From positions 1 through 64,000 of the forward strand of contig OW569350.1 of assembly GCA_937625935.1 (NCBI GenBank): 64,000 bases of DNA. Direction: 5' to 3'. How positions within the stretch are numbered: position 1 is the first letter of the stretch; each line of letters starts with the position of its first letter. A model generated the notes under the pieces. That model saw only the letters and a list, made by a program, of their open reading frames with translations. It was not told the DNA's origin and did not search any database. Below are positions 20,070 through 29,416 of the stretch, piece by piece. Source of the stretch: Tetramitus jugosus (Eukaryota > Heterolobosea > Eutetramitea > Acrasida > Vahlkampfiidae). Position numbers and translations under genes: made by a program.

Positions 20070-21581
20070 TTAGAACCCTGAAACTGCATGCATGATGGAG
20101 TGCTCTAATTGAGCAATCATTCTCATGAGGATTAAGCCAGTTGCAAGACCAACCACGCTGACAACAATATTGCTTTTCACAGTATTGTTGGATGTTGTGC
20201 CATGTGCAGTCGTCGTCTTCTTCCTTGGCAGTGGTTGGTCGCTGGAAGCGGATGAGTCCTTTCTCTTCTTCTGCTTTTTGCTTATGCTCGACAGCTCAAC
20301 CTTGGATCCAATTCCTTGTTCGTGACTATGCTCCTCCTCGTCAGTAAATATCTGCGACCAAAGCTCTTGAGTCATACCGGCCGTAATGTACAAGAAACTA
20401 CCAGCAGTGACTGAGATCAATGCCTTCTCGTTCAACAGATTGGACCATGAACCACCGAGTAGTGATGCCTGTTGACTCAGTGTCAAACCAAACAGACAGC
20501 CCACCACAGCGATCACACCAGACAAAAAGTTGAACAAGAGGGCTCTCTTGACAGAGAAACCAGCACTCAACAAAACACCAAAATCGCTCAACTCCTGTGG
20601 CAGTTCATGGAAGCAGACGCACAATGTCGTTGCTATGCCAAGACCAGTCGATATCTGAAATGCTCCAGCCAATCCCATTCCATCCATAAAGTTATGAATG
20701 GCATCACTAAACAAATTCAACCATCCAAATGCCTTGATGTGACCGTGACCGTGGTGATGATGATGGTGGTGACCCGTGCTGCGAGTATGAGTCAATGCAC
20801 TTGTGGTTGCCAATGCGTGTTCTGCCGATGATGGTGATGCTACTGGTGCCGTCGATTTTTCAGCCTTGTTCTGCCTGTATCGAATAATCATCTCACTAAA
20901 GAAGCACAATAGGAATCCGAACAAAATAACGAGACCATAATCAAATTCCGCAGCAGCTTGTTCACCATGTTCATGATGACCATGACCATCATCATGACTG
21001 TTGCCATGTGAATGACTGTGAGTACCATAAATGGCTGGCAACATGTGCATAAAAGTATCACCCAACAATGATCCAATTGCCAGTGAAGTCAAAAAGAATT
21101 GCAATCGTGTGGACATGGTCGAAAACAAGAGAGTTGCTCCACTGAACGACAACAGAGACACAAAAAAGGACGCACCAAGAGAATAGAGCCATGCATTGCT
21201 ATTGTTGTTGTTGTTGTCGTTGTTTGTTGATGCAGAAGAGGCATTGCTACTGTCATCATCACCATCATTACCATTGACATTCGTTTTTGCTGTTGCCTTT
21301 GTTGTTGTTATTGCTGTTTTGATCATTGACTTTGGATCAGTGTGAGAATGAGTATGATCATGTGCAGCGTGATCACTGTGGTGATCGTGATCATGATCAT
21401 CATGAGAGTGAGAATGAGCAACTACAGAGTATGTCGCACCACTCCATGTCACAACAACAATCGTCAACAATAAGAGAATGAGCGATAATTTTGCGATGCT
21501 TCGTGTTGTTGTCATTCTTGTTGAAGTTTTTGGTTTTCTGCTTCTGGCTTCTCTCTGAAAATTCCCTTTGATGAACGACAT
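20070..21581 (-). CDS. ZIP (SLC39) zinc transporter, LIV-1 type
   Basis: A 503-residue protein from ATG 21581 (MSFIKGN); the frame continues to 21623 but starts there with GTG. A hydrophobic segment at about residues 30-50 serves as signal or first anchor, followed by a His/Asp-rich stretch (HSHSHDDHDHDHH) typical of metal-binding ZIP ectodomains. Further His clusters occur in loops (HSHSHGNSHDDGHGHHEHG and a run of seven His). The metal-path motifs are present: DAIHNFMDG in the fourth span and HELPQELSDF in the fifth. Family members move zinc, and sometimes iron or manganese, into the cytosol across plasma or endomembranes. It lies head to head with DENND11, separated by 105 bases. Confidence 0.93.
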   Translation of the reverse strand: MSFIKGNFQREARSRKPKTSTRMTTTRSIAKLSLILLLLTIVVVTWSGATYSVVAHSHSHDDHDHDHHSDHAAHDHTHSHTDPKSMIKTAITTTKATAKTNVNGNDGDDDSSNASSASTNNDNNNNNSNAWLYSLGASFFVSLLSFSGATLLFSTMSTRLQFFLTSLAIGSLLGDTFMHMLPAIYGTHSHSHGNSHDDGHGHHEHGEQAAAEFDYGLVILFGFLLCFFSEMIIRYRQNKAEKSTAPVASPSSAEHALATTSALTHTRSTGHHHHHHHGHGHIKAFGWLNLFSDAIHNFMDGMGLAGAFQISTGLGIATTLCVCFHELPQELSDFGVLLSAGFSVKRALLFNFLSGVIAVVGCLFGLTLSQQASLLGGSWSNLLNEKALISVTAGSFLYITAGMTQELWSQIFTDEEEHSHEQGIGSKVELSSISKKQKKRKDSSASSDQPLPRKKTTTAHGTTSNNTVKSNIVVSVVGLATGLILMRMIAQLEHSIMHAVSGF

Positions 21582-21686
21582 TTTTCTCCGAATACTCGGA
21601 CATCCTCCACCTCGGGAACTCACTCAAAAAACAACAACAAGAAAACCAAGCACCCCCACCCTTACCAAACAGCAGTTCATTTCCAT

Positions 21687-23207
21687 ATGTTTGTAGCTAC
21701 AAATCAGAAAAAGAGAAGAGACAGTGATGCCATTCGTCCATTGCTTCTCTCTACACCTGTTGCTGATATAGATGATGACAATGATGATGATGAGGAATAT
21801 GAGAATGATTTGATTGAGTATGCATCCAATCTGATTCATCAGTACAATGGAGCAGAGTCATCTACAGCAAAAACAGCAACATTATCCAATGACACTCCAC
21901 AAAAAAGACAATCAATGAACAGCAACAATAACAAGGATAAGATTAGTCTAGAGTATCTGTTTGTCTGCAAGTTTGATGTCAAGATTGGTAACATGATTGA
22001 ACATGTGATTGATATCAATCAAAACAGTAACAATGTTAAGAGCAGTAGTGGCAGTGGTAGGGGTTACATGGATACTTTGAGAGGAATCGAGTTCAAGTCA
22101 CTACCGGCTGGTATTCATCGCATCTCCAGTGATCACGTACTGTTCAAGCACGGTGACTTAACTGGATTGGCATGTGTAGATCACAAGAGAACAGACAATG
22201 CAGATGAGAGATATTCAAGAATTAGAAGTATTGGTGTTCTGTGCCTGGGTCAAGATGATGGCACAATTATGAAGCGGTATTATTCATTGTTGAAGGATTT
22301 GATAAGCAAGTGCAATGAATCTCCTGCATTGTCTGAGGAACACAAGCAATTGATGAGCGAGGCTATTGTGCCATCAAGTCATCAGAATGTTCAGCCTTCC
22401 AAGGATGGACAAGTGGAGAAGTTTGGATCACTGGTCTCACTATTGCACTCTCTGGACAATGGTGCAATCATGACCGTGTGGAAGAGTTTGTTGCTCGGAA
22501 GACGTGTTTTGTTCTATTCTGATGTACCGCTAGGACCCATGTGCTCCAAGGTTTCCGCCTGTCAAAAGCTGCTTCTCTCAGCGAGTGACAAGCAGGATAT
22601 GGGAGGAGAGTTCGAGCGTCATATTCAACAACAACCACGATACTTGTACTATGTGTGTATCAATGATATGCCAGAACTATCAAGCAACAAGGGCATTAAC
22701 TTTGTTGCTTGCACAACGGATCGGATTTTTGATGTGAGAAGAAGCAAGAATCAACCCACTAAAAAGACCAATAACAGTCATAATCATAAGAGAAAGAGAA
22801 GGAAGGCTGATGATACAGTGTGTGATTTGTTTGTTAATAATCAAACGATAAATTTTGAGAATCCAGAGGACGCACACATCTTCCAGATTACGAACTCTGA
22901 CTTGTATCATACGGAGGAGATGAGATATAGAGTTTCAACCATTGATAATGAGGAGTTACAAGAAAGTGAACTATTGGATTATTTTTCATACTTGAATATT
23001 GAGTTGCTGAATGTATTGAAAGCACTGTGCGCTCGTGACAGCACACATGATGATGGAATTGTGTCGACTGATCACTTTATTCAAATAGGAAAAGTACTCA
23101 ATCTGTGTACCAATGACATTCACTTCATGCAAAGTTTAATCGACGAATTTGGAGGTGATGTCGAGTTGGAACTACCACAATCCAAGTCATCTCTGTTCTG
23201 TTGCTAA
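21687..23207 (+). CDS. DENND11: DENND11 (LCHN)-like DENN-domain protein
   Basis: A 506-residue protein. After an acidic N-terminus, FVCKFDVKIGNMIEHVI near residue 90 starts a DENN-type fold; GIEFKSLPAGIHRISSDHVLFKHGDLTGLACVD and IRSIGVLCLG are close to LCHN/DENND11. SLLHSLDNGAIMTVWKSLLLGRRVLFYSD near residue 260 corresponds to the central DENN segment. A Lys/His-rich low-complexity insert lies near residues 355-372. DENN proteins are usually guanine-nucleotide exchange factors for Rab GTPases; the target of DENND11 is not known to me. It is convergent with the condensin-like gene (61-base gap). Confidence 0.82.
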   Translation: MFVATNQKKRRDSDAIRPLLLSTPVADIDDDNDDDEEYENDLIEYASNLIHQYNGAESSTAKTATLSNDTPQKRQSMNSNNNKDKISLEYLFVCKFDVKIGNMIEHVIDINQNSNNVKSSSGSGRGYMDTLRGIEFKSLPAGIHRISSDHVLFKHGDLTGLACVDHKRTDNADERYSRIRSIGVLCLGQDDGTIMKRYYSLLKDLISKCNESPALSEEHKQLMSEAIVPSSHQNVQPSKDGQVEKFGSLVSLLHSLDNGAIMTVWKSLLLGRRVLFYSDVPLGPMCSKVSACQKLLLSASDKQDMGGEFERHIQQQPRYLYYVCINDMPELSSNKGINFVACTTDRIFDVRRSKNQPTKKTNNSHNHKRKRRKADDTVCDLFVNNQTINFENPEDAHIFQITNSDLYHTEEMRYRVSTIDNEELQESELLDYFSYLNIELLNVLKALCARDSTHDDGIVSTDHFIQIGKVLNLCTNDIHFMQSLIDEFGGDVELELPQSKSSLFCC

Positions 23208-23268
23208 CAATCAATTATAAATGTTTTCTTCGTGTACACAATGGCATGCTATTTCTTTGGGTCATCGC

Positions 23269-24882
23269 TTATTCAGGTAATTGATTTGCTTTAATGCTGA
23301 GCCATGACTTGAGATTATTATATGAGAGGTCATGTACTTGATAACAATTGCGTACATTGACCATCAATACCTCCATCAAGGTTGAGTAGACTCTGGGAGG
23401 AAGCAACTTGACAAGAAATCTAATCTCTATGATTACATCGTTCATAGGATCCACTGTGGCTGAAGAAATAGTAATCACCTTGTCATCAATTGCATCAATT
23501 GCTCTACTTACGATTGTATCAGCGATCGTTTCCTGATTTTTCTTTGAACGAGGAAACACCTCGAAAAAGTTAGCAAGATAGGAGTGAAACAAAGCTGGCC
23601 TTGTGTCTGTGTCCGCATTTTCCTTTCTCTCTGTGTTTGCCTTTCTCTTTCGACCTGGTTTTCGTGAGCCAGCAACTTCTGATGAATCAATGCTGTTCCT
23701 AAGTCGACAGTATTTGCTTGCTAGCCCAGATAGAATTTGCTCAGGATGGACAAGTGGGTATTCATTATCAAGCAATACTCTGCACATGCCGTGAGCTGAA
23801 ACTAGTTGCATCTCAATACTTCCAATATCGAGAAATTGAGGGAGGTAGCTCACTAGACTTGACCTCTCAGGATCAGCTTCTTCATTCGAACAATCTCGCA
23901 CAGAAGGAAACATGATGCATATTTCCCACAGGGAATTGATAATGAAACATCGAATTTCGTCACAATCAACAAATAGCACTCTCTCCAAGAGAGGAAGCAA
24001 GAGACAACATATCCTTTCAGACAGCATGCCTAACTCTGTGCAGACATACAGAAACGAAGCTCGAACATCAGGATTCTCGTGCTGTAAACAAAATACGCTC
24101 ATTTCATGCAATGTTGATATCCTGGTGTTGTCTTCAATGCCCCAAAAGTCGAGCTCAATCAATTTATGAAGCATTTCCTCTCGTTGTTCATAGTATTGAT
24201 TGATAATTACAGAGCATAGATATGAATATATGCACTGCAACATATCGAGTCTTCTTTGAATACATTTGATGTCTGATGAGAGCATGAAATGAGACCAATC
24301 TGTCCCTACACTACACAAAAACTGACCAAGCATGGAGACCAAGTGATCAAAATCATTGCCTGATATCTCTTCGAATATCTTCAGAGCGAGTCGGACACAC
24401 TTGATATTGATATCAGATTCCTGTTCGCTTTCTTGACCCATGAAGCTATGGACATTGAGCTGACTTCTATCCCAGAACTCAAGATAAGGTAAGACACTAT
24501 ACACAAACTCATCAATTTCTTCACTTAATGAGTCTGCAGTGTCATCGGATGATGAGTGGTGTTCCTCTTCCTCTTCCACTTTTTGAACAATATACCAATG
24601 CAGCAAGTTCAACATGCTCCAGAATACATGAACATCCATTGTATTCAAGTTATCATGGCTTCTCTTGAGATGATTCCATGAGCCAAACAGAATTCTCAGA
24701 TTGGGAAGGGCTGTGGCAAGAGCAAACTTTTTCTGGCTTTCCATATTGTCTTCCTTGCGCTTGCTACTCAAGTCACGTTCAGCCTGTAAGCTCAGTAAGA
24801 AGAGATCTTCTTTTGAGAGAAGAGCAATGGGATTTGAACCTCTGTTCAGTTCAATCGGATATTCTCTGTCGTGTGATTCCAT
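23269..24882 (-). CDS. HEAT-repeat protein resembling condensin subunit 3 (NCAPG/Cnd3)
   Basis: A 537-residue protein from ATG 24882 (MESHDREYP); the frame extends to 24909 but opens with GTG. It is all helical, with HEAT-like pairs such as ENPDVRASFLYVCTELGM (near residue 275) and CDEIRCFIINSLWEICIMF, which follow the Cnd3 pattern of charged turn plus helix. After a basic linker (SRKPGRKRKANTERK) comes ALFHSYLANFFEVFPRSKKNQETIAD, which resembles the Cnd3-domain signature near the C-terminus of CAP-G. Condensin subunits are normally about 900-1000 residues, so the N-terminal half is absent or coded elsewhere. Another HEAT protein is possible. Confidence 0.6.
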   Translation of the reverse strand: MESHDREYPIELNRGSNPIALLSKEDLFLLSLQAERDLSSKRKEDNMESQKKFALATALPNLRILFGSWNHLKRSHDNLNTMDVHVFWSMLNLLHWYIVQKVEEEEEHHSSSDDTADSLSEEIDEFVYSVLPYLEFWDRSQLNVHSFMGQESEQESDINIKCVRLALKIFEEISGNDFDHLVSMLGQFLCSVGTDWSHFMLSSDIKCIQRRLDMLQCIYSYLCSVIINQYYEQREEMLHKLIELDFWGIEDNTRISTLHEMSVFCLQHENPDVRASFLYVCTELGMLSERICCLLLPLLERVLFVDCDEIRCFIINSLWEICIMFPSVRDCSNEEADPERSSLVSYLPQFLDIGSIEMQLVSAHGMCRVLLDNEYPLVHPEQILSGLASKYCRLRNSIDSSEVAGSRKPGRKRKANTERKENADTDTRPALFHSYLANFFEVFPRSKKNQETIADTIVSRAIDAIDDKVITISSATVDPMNDVIIEIRFLVKLLPPRVYSTLMEVLMVNVRNCYQVHDLSYNNLKSWLSIKANQLPE

Positions 24883-24982
24883 AGCTTGATATCTTTGTTT
24901 TCTTATCACTTGTGTTTTATTGTATTTCTTGTGTTTCTTTGGTCAAGCTTTGCGATATTTCATCTGTGATTTTATTGGAGTG

Positions 24983-26947
24983 CTAGTCAAATATTTGAAC
25001 TCTGTGATTACCCCATTCACAAATGATCACATTTCCTTCAGCTGTTGTCGTAACACCATATGGTTGTGAGAATTGTCCTTCATCTGATCCCTTGACACCT
25101 CCAACAGCCTTCACAAACTGTCCATTGTTTTTCGTATCAAACACTTGAGCTCTGTGATTCGAATAGTCACACACAATTAAATAGCCTTGTTCAGTCACGG
25201 TTAATCCACCTGGATGCCTCAGCTGACCATTGGCTGTTCCGTTGGAACCAATCTGATACAGGAACTTTCCATCGCAAGACAACACCTGTATCCGATGATT
25301 GTTGTAGTCACTGACATAAATCTTGAGATTATTCATGCGTCGCGTGCCACTGAGCGCCACACTCCATGGTGTATTAAACTGCTTGTTGCCACTGCCCTTT
25401 GAACCAAACGATGTAATGTACGTACCATCGGAGCCAAACATTTGCACTCGATGATTGTTTCGATCGGCCACATAAATGTAGTCCATGTCATCCACAGCGA
25501 TTCCTGTTGGAGTGTTGAACAGTCCTGGGCTGCTGCCTTGAGATCCAAACGCCTGAATAAACTGCATATTCTCATCAAAGATCTGAACACGATAATTACA
25601 GCAGTCAGCAACCAGAATGTGTCCCTTTGAGTTGATTGCGATACCAGTTGGATAATTGAACTGTCCATTGGCTGTTCCTCTGCTGCCATATGATTCCATC
25701 CACTCGCACTCATTGCCCTTGATGCGCAACTTTTGAACTCTGTGATTACCAAAATCACTCACATAAATCTCACCATTGGCATGATTGTTGTACATGACAA
25801 AAAATGGATGAATAAACTGTGCATTGTCCGTTCCACGACTGCCCAACTTGCACTTGAACTTGAAATCGAGCGAAACTGGTTTTTGATGTCGCTGCGCCAG
25901 TGCTTCTTCACCATCGACTCGCAAATACTCTGGAAACATGTGAAACAGGGATCGCACCTGATAAAAATCAACTTCTTGAGCAAAGAGCTTACGATCCATT
26001 GCACTCATATCCTTGATCATACCACACACGTTCACACTACGCAAATGATCCAATATAATGGAAAAATACTTTGGATTTCGATCGATAAACACTTCTCCGT
26101 CCTCATCAGGCTTCGTATCAAACAACTCACTGAACAAGAGTGTAAAATAATTGTCTGGTTCACTGGTGAGTGAACTGAGTGAAGTTACAAATACTGTGCC
26201 TCCAATGTTTAGCTTAATTTTGTTGCGACGATGATTGTTGTTTGCTGTAGATGTTGTTGTTGATGATGTAGTTTGATAATGACCATGATTATTATTGTTA
26301 TTATTACTATTATTGTTATTATTATTATTATTGTTGCTATTGGTTGTTGTTGTTGTTGTTGTCATGTCAGAATCACTAGAGATTTTGTAATAGGTGGATT
26401 GCGACTTCATTTTTTGAATCGTTTGTTCAATCTTGTTCTGCTTCTCAATCAACTCTCGTTCTCTCGTTTCATGTCTCTGCTGTATCTCATGATTCATTTG
26501 TTGAATTTTGACTGCTTCTTCTGCTTCGATTTGTTCGTGCAACTGAGACAATTCCAACACGGATTGGTTCAATGAATGATTCACTCGTTCAATCTCACTA
26601 ATGACTAATTGTTGTGTTTGCATCAAGTTCTCCACATGTTTATTCAATTGTGTTTGTTGATGCGACAATTGATTGACAGTGAGCATCATTTGATTTAATT
26701 TTGTTCTCCAGTCTGCTGCTGTTGTTGTCGATGATGATGAGGATGAGGATGAGGATGATGTTGATGAAAAAGATGGATGACGTTGGTGAGTACGACCTAA
26801 TTGATTAATTGTCGTGTGTGGTGTCGGAGGTGACGACGATAGAATGTCATTGTTGAGTGTTGTTGTGTTTGTTGTTGTTGCGTGGAAAAGTTGTTGATGT
26901 TGTTTTGGGAAGAGGGAGGAAGTTGAAGTGACAATTGGTAAGGTCAT
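24983..26947 (-). CDS. KCTD-type BTB (T1) domain fused to NHL-repeat propeller
   Basis: A 654-residue protein. The N-terminus is Ser/Thr-rich with poly-Ser, followed by a coiled coil at about 80-180 and an Asn tract. Residues about 243-350 form a T1/BTB domain of the potassium-channel/KCTD kind (IKLNIGGTVFVTSLSSL, IDRNPKYFSIILDHLR), but no membrane spans follow, so it is not a channel. Residues about 365-654 carry six NHL units of the form GxxGxxxGQFNxPxGIAhDxxGxIhVxDxxNHRVQIF, which should build a six-bladed propeller. BTB plus propeller suggests a CUL3 adaptor in which NHL binds the target; this is inference. Divergent from YKT6. Confidence 0.88.
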   Translation of the reverse strand: MTLPIVTSTSSLFPKQHQQLFHATTTNTTTLNNDILSSSPPTPHTTINQLGRTHQRHPSFSSTSSSSSSSSSSTTTAADWRTKLNQMMLTVNQLSHQQTQLNKHVENLMQTQQLVISEIERVNHSLNQSVLELSQLHEQIEAEEAVKIQQMNHEIQQRHETRERELIEKQNKIEQTIQKMKSQSTYYKISSDSDMTTTTTTTNSNNNNNNNNNSNNNNNNHGHYQTTSSTTTSTANNNHRRNKIKLNIGGTVFVTSLSSLTSEPDNYFTLLFSELFDTKPDEDGEVFIDRNPKYFSIILDHLRSVNVCGMIKDMSAMDRKLFAQEVDFYQVRSLFHMFPEYLRVDGEEALAQRHQKPVSLDFKFKCKLGSRGTDNAQFIHPFFVMYNNHANGEIYVSDFGNHRVQKLRIKGNECEWMESYGSRGTANGQFNYPTGIAINSKGHILVADCCNYRVQIFDENMQFIQAFGSQGSSPGLFNTPTGIAVDDMDYIYVADRNNHRVQMFGSDGTYITSFGSKGSGNKQFNTPWSVALSGTRRMNNLKIYVSDYNNHRIQVLSCDGKFLYQIGSNGTANGQLRHPGGLTVTEQGYLIVCDYSNHRAQVFDTKNNGQFVKAVGGVKGSDEGQFSQPYGVTTTAEGNVIICEWGNHRVQIFD

Positions 26948-27398
26948 TGGTGCTTTTTATGATGAGATTCTTGTTCAAAGTTCTGGAATGAGTGAGAGTA
27001 GGAGGTGAGATGTGTGCTGTGTTTTGTTGATTGTTTTTTCGTTTTGTGGCATGCAGTAAATTGTTTGCGAGACGCTTCATACGTCAAGTCCTTTTTTGGA
27101 GCGAAGGGCCAAAAACAAACTCTTGTTTATAATTGAAATGTCATAGTATTGCAACTTGGCAATAATGGAATACGACAAGTCCATACTGACCGTGGTTGTA
27201 TCACAGTAATTTATGTATTTCACAAACATCCTTGCAAGCTCACTCAAGGTTTGCCCATATTTTTAGCAAAATAAGATTCACTCCAAGGTACTCAAACCCG
27301 AACTTCGAAAAAAATCCCAAACAAACAGGAAGAAGAAAAAACACCCAAATCATCACCTGTATCACCACGACCAACAACAACAAAACAATAACAACAAC
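26948..27398. promoter_or_regulatory. Shared upstream region of the BTB-NHL and YKT6 genes
   Basis: A 450-base gap between two divergent starts, the longest divergent gap in the window. It contains short open frames on both strands with no family features. It is expected to hold two promoters and 5' leaders; the 60 bases before YKT6 are rich in AAC/ACA repeats, a leader style seen before several plus-strand genes here. No defined promoter element can be named. Confidence 0.45.
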
Positions 27399-28025
27399 AT
27401 GGTCCAAATACATTCATTAGCGATTCTCAAATCTGATCCAACCGCCAAAAAATCCCTCATTCTATCGAGTCATATTGAAAGCGGCAGTTGGTTCACTTAT
27501 TTCTACATGAACACACTGACTGAATTTGTCACTTTTTTCAGTAGATTATTGTGTGATAGAACGAAACCTGGTCTGAGACAACAAGTCGAAGGAGAGAAGG
27601 GCATGATTGGTTATGTTCACAAGAGAATGGACGGATTGTGTGCAGTGTTGATCACTGACACTGATTATCCGTTGCGTGTGGCATTTGATATTGTGAGAAA
27701 AGTATTGTACGATTTTGGAGACTATGTTGATAACAATAATATCAATATGACATCACTGAGCAAGGATCAGAGTGTCAGTTCGTTCAATAGTAAATTGAAG
27801 GAACTTGTGTCAAAGTGTCAGGATCCAACCAAGGTTGATTCAATGATGAAATTGAAGAAGGATCTGGAGAGTACGAAAGAGGTGCTCCATGTCGCACTGG
27901 AGAAATTGTTGGAGAGAGGAGAATCGATTGACAGTTTGGTGGCACAGACGGAGGATCTCAGTGATTCAGGCAAGGAGTTTTACAGAAGAGCGAGACAAAC
28001 TGCTTGTCCGTGCACGATTCTATAG
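27399..28025 (+). CDS. YKT6: YKT6 longin R-SNARE
   Basis: A 208-residue v-SNARE. Residues 1-130 form the longin domain (MVQIHSLAILKSD, SGSWFTYFYMNTLTEF, YVHKRMDGLCAVLITDTDYP). Residues about 140-198 are the SNARE coiled coil; the central Arg lies in ALEKLLERGESIDSLV, marking an R-SNARE. The protein ends CPCTIL: the final CTIL is a CaaX prenylation box and the preceding Cys a likely palmitoylation site, replacing a membrane span as in all YKT6 proteins. A terminal Leu predicts geranylgeranyl rather than the farnesyl group seen with animal CAIM. YKT6 acts in Golgi, endosome and autophagosome fusion. Confidence 0.95.
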   Translation: MVQIHSLAILKSDPTAKKSLILSSHIESGSWFTYFYMNTLTEFVTFFSRLLCDRTKPGLRQQVEGEKGMIGYVHKRMDGLCAVLITDTDYPLRVAFDIVRKVLYDFGDYVDNNNINMTSLSKDQSVSSFNSKLKELVSKCQDPTKVDSMMKLKKDLESTKEVLHVALEKLLERGESIDSLVAQTEDLSDSGKEFYRRARQTACPCTIL

Positions 28026-28068
28026 AGCACCACACAGCAATTGTGCCCATGCGTCGTGCCATTGTGTA

Positions 28069-28074
28069 AATAAA
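28069..28074 (+). terminator. Candidate AATAAA polyadenylation signal of YKT6
   Basis: AATAAA lies 43 bases after the YKT6 stop, in the 102-base gap to the convergent PTGES2-like gene. Similar hexamers follow other plus-strand genes here: 48142-48147 overlapping the stop of the MORN protein, 62676-62681 after RELCH and 63695-63700 after the last membrane protein. That this hexamer is used in this organism is an assumption. Confidence 0.4.
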
Positions 28075-28127
28075 ATGGTTTCATTAGAAATTCTATATTA
28101 TATAGTTGTGTGTTTTTACACGAATAT

Positions 28128-29195
28128 TTATCTCTTTCCAGAGCATTCTCCCACTGCCTTCTTCATTCTAAAGTACCACTGACCAATCTTTGTTGCTTGA
28201 GTCATGTCAGTGAATGTCAACAGACCTTCAATGCTGCTCAATGCACCATAAGTGGCCAAATCTGCCAAATCAGCACGATCTCCACCGTGGAATGGCTTTC
28301 CGTTCAATTCTTCGACCCACTCGTTTGCACATGTGAAAATGGCGTCTCTCTCATCCTCAATTCCATACTTGTCCTTCAATTTCTTGCTAATGCCCCACAT
28401 GACCATTCCACCAGCGTACTTGGCAAACATTTTTTGATGCCATGAAAAGTTGTTCATGGTGGAAATGTACTCGAAAGCATCGAGAGCTTCCTGTGGATTT
28501 CTATAAATATTGGGAGGCAATGTGTGAAGGAGCTTGTGATCGACCCACTTTCTCCATTTGACTTCAGAAGCGTTGGCACCTGCAACAACAGGACCAGCAT
28601 TGTTCTCTTTTTGCAACAATTCATTGAGTGCACTAATGATGACACTAGAGTCATTGATCTGTATTCCGTTGACAATGACGATTGGAACCTTCTTGTAGTC
28701 CTTGGAGAATTTGACTTCAGTCTTGAGCATTGGATTCACTTCGACAATCTTGTACGGAATTTTGTTATAGTCCAAGAAGGCTCTCACCTTGCAACAGAAT
28801 GGACACACTTGATATTGGTAGAGTGTAATGTCTAGTTCTCTCACATTCTTGACAGATGATCCCTCTTCAAAAATCTTGTTCAATGGATTGTCTGTGAGAA
28901 TGTAGCGATGAGTGTCATCAACCTCTGGTGGAGAGCCCAAGTATGGTTTCTTGGTGGTGGTAGTTGTGGTAGTCGTGGTGGCAGAAACAGCTTCTTCAGC
29001 AAACAATGTCTTGTTGAATGAAAAATTTCTATTCTTGGATTGAGTGGCGGCTGATGATGCTGATTGTTGAACAAGGAAGAGTCCACCTGCTGTAGCTGTA
29101 GCGGTCAAAAAAGCAGCTGATTTGTTGTTGCTAAAGATGGTGCCAGAACGGACCAATAGTCGATGGCTGGTTGATGCGAGTTGTCGTCCAAACAT
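28128..29195 (-). CDS. PTGES2: Prostaglandin E synthase 2-like thioredoxin/GST-fold protein
   Basis: A 355-residue protein. The N-terminus (MFGRQLASTSHRLLVRSGTI, then Ala-rich) looks like a mitochondrial presequence. At about residue 125 the glutaredoxin-like half begins: LYQYQVCPFCCKVRAFLDYNKIPY, with the CPFC active site of PTGES2, then KKVPIVIVNGIQINDSSVII. The GST-like helical half includes WRKWVDHKLLHTLPPNIYRNPQEALDAFEYI and GGDRADLADLATYGAL. These match PTGES2 throughout, and an insertion present in animal proteins is missing. In vitro PTGES2 isomerises PGH2 to PGE2, but its physiological role is debated, and a redox or heme-related role is as likely here. Confidence 0.92.
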   Translation of the reverse strand: MFGRQLASTSHRLLVRSGTIFSNNKSAAFLTATATAGGLFLVQQSASSAATQSKNRNFSFNKTLFAEEAVSATTTTTTTTTKKPYLGSPPEVDDTHRYILTDNPLNKIFEEGSSVKNVRELDITLYQYQVCPFCCKVRAFLDYNKIPYKIVEVNPMLKTEVKFSKDYKKVPIVIVNGIQINDSSVIISALNELLQKENNAGPVVAGANASEVKWRKWVDHKLLHTLPPNIYRNPQEALDAFEYISTMNNFSWHQKMFAKYAGGMVMWGISKKLKDKYGIEDERDAIFTCANEWVEELNGKPFHGGDRADLADLATYGALSSIEGLLTFTDMTQATKIGQWYFRMKKAVGECSGKR

Positions 29196-29416
29196 TGCTG
29201 TGAGAAATTTCGTGCTTCTGTGCGCTTTTTGTGTGAACAGATTTGTTTTTTTCAGCGGTGATGGAAATGAATTCCCCTTCGTTTGTCCGAATGTTCATCC
29301 CAACCCCGCTTGAAATTTCTCCTCTGCTTCCACTGTTGCATGCGCACTGCTTGCTTGGAGGTCAAGTCTGACTGATTAATTCCAAACCAAAATTGATTTC
29401 AAAGGGTGCCTGTCGA

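Noticed and set aside
20750-20790. ATG/GTG-rich simple repeats in the ZIP gene as a microsatellite
   Set aside because: They encode the His-rich metal-binding loops expected in the family.
24983-26947. Voltage-gated potassium channel, suggested by the T1 domain
   Set aside because: No membrane segments or pore motif; NHL repeats follow instead.
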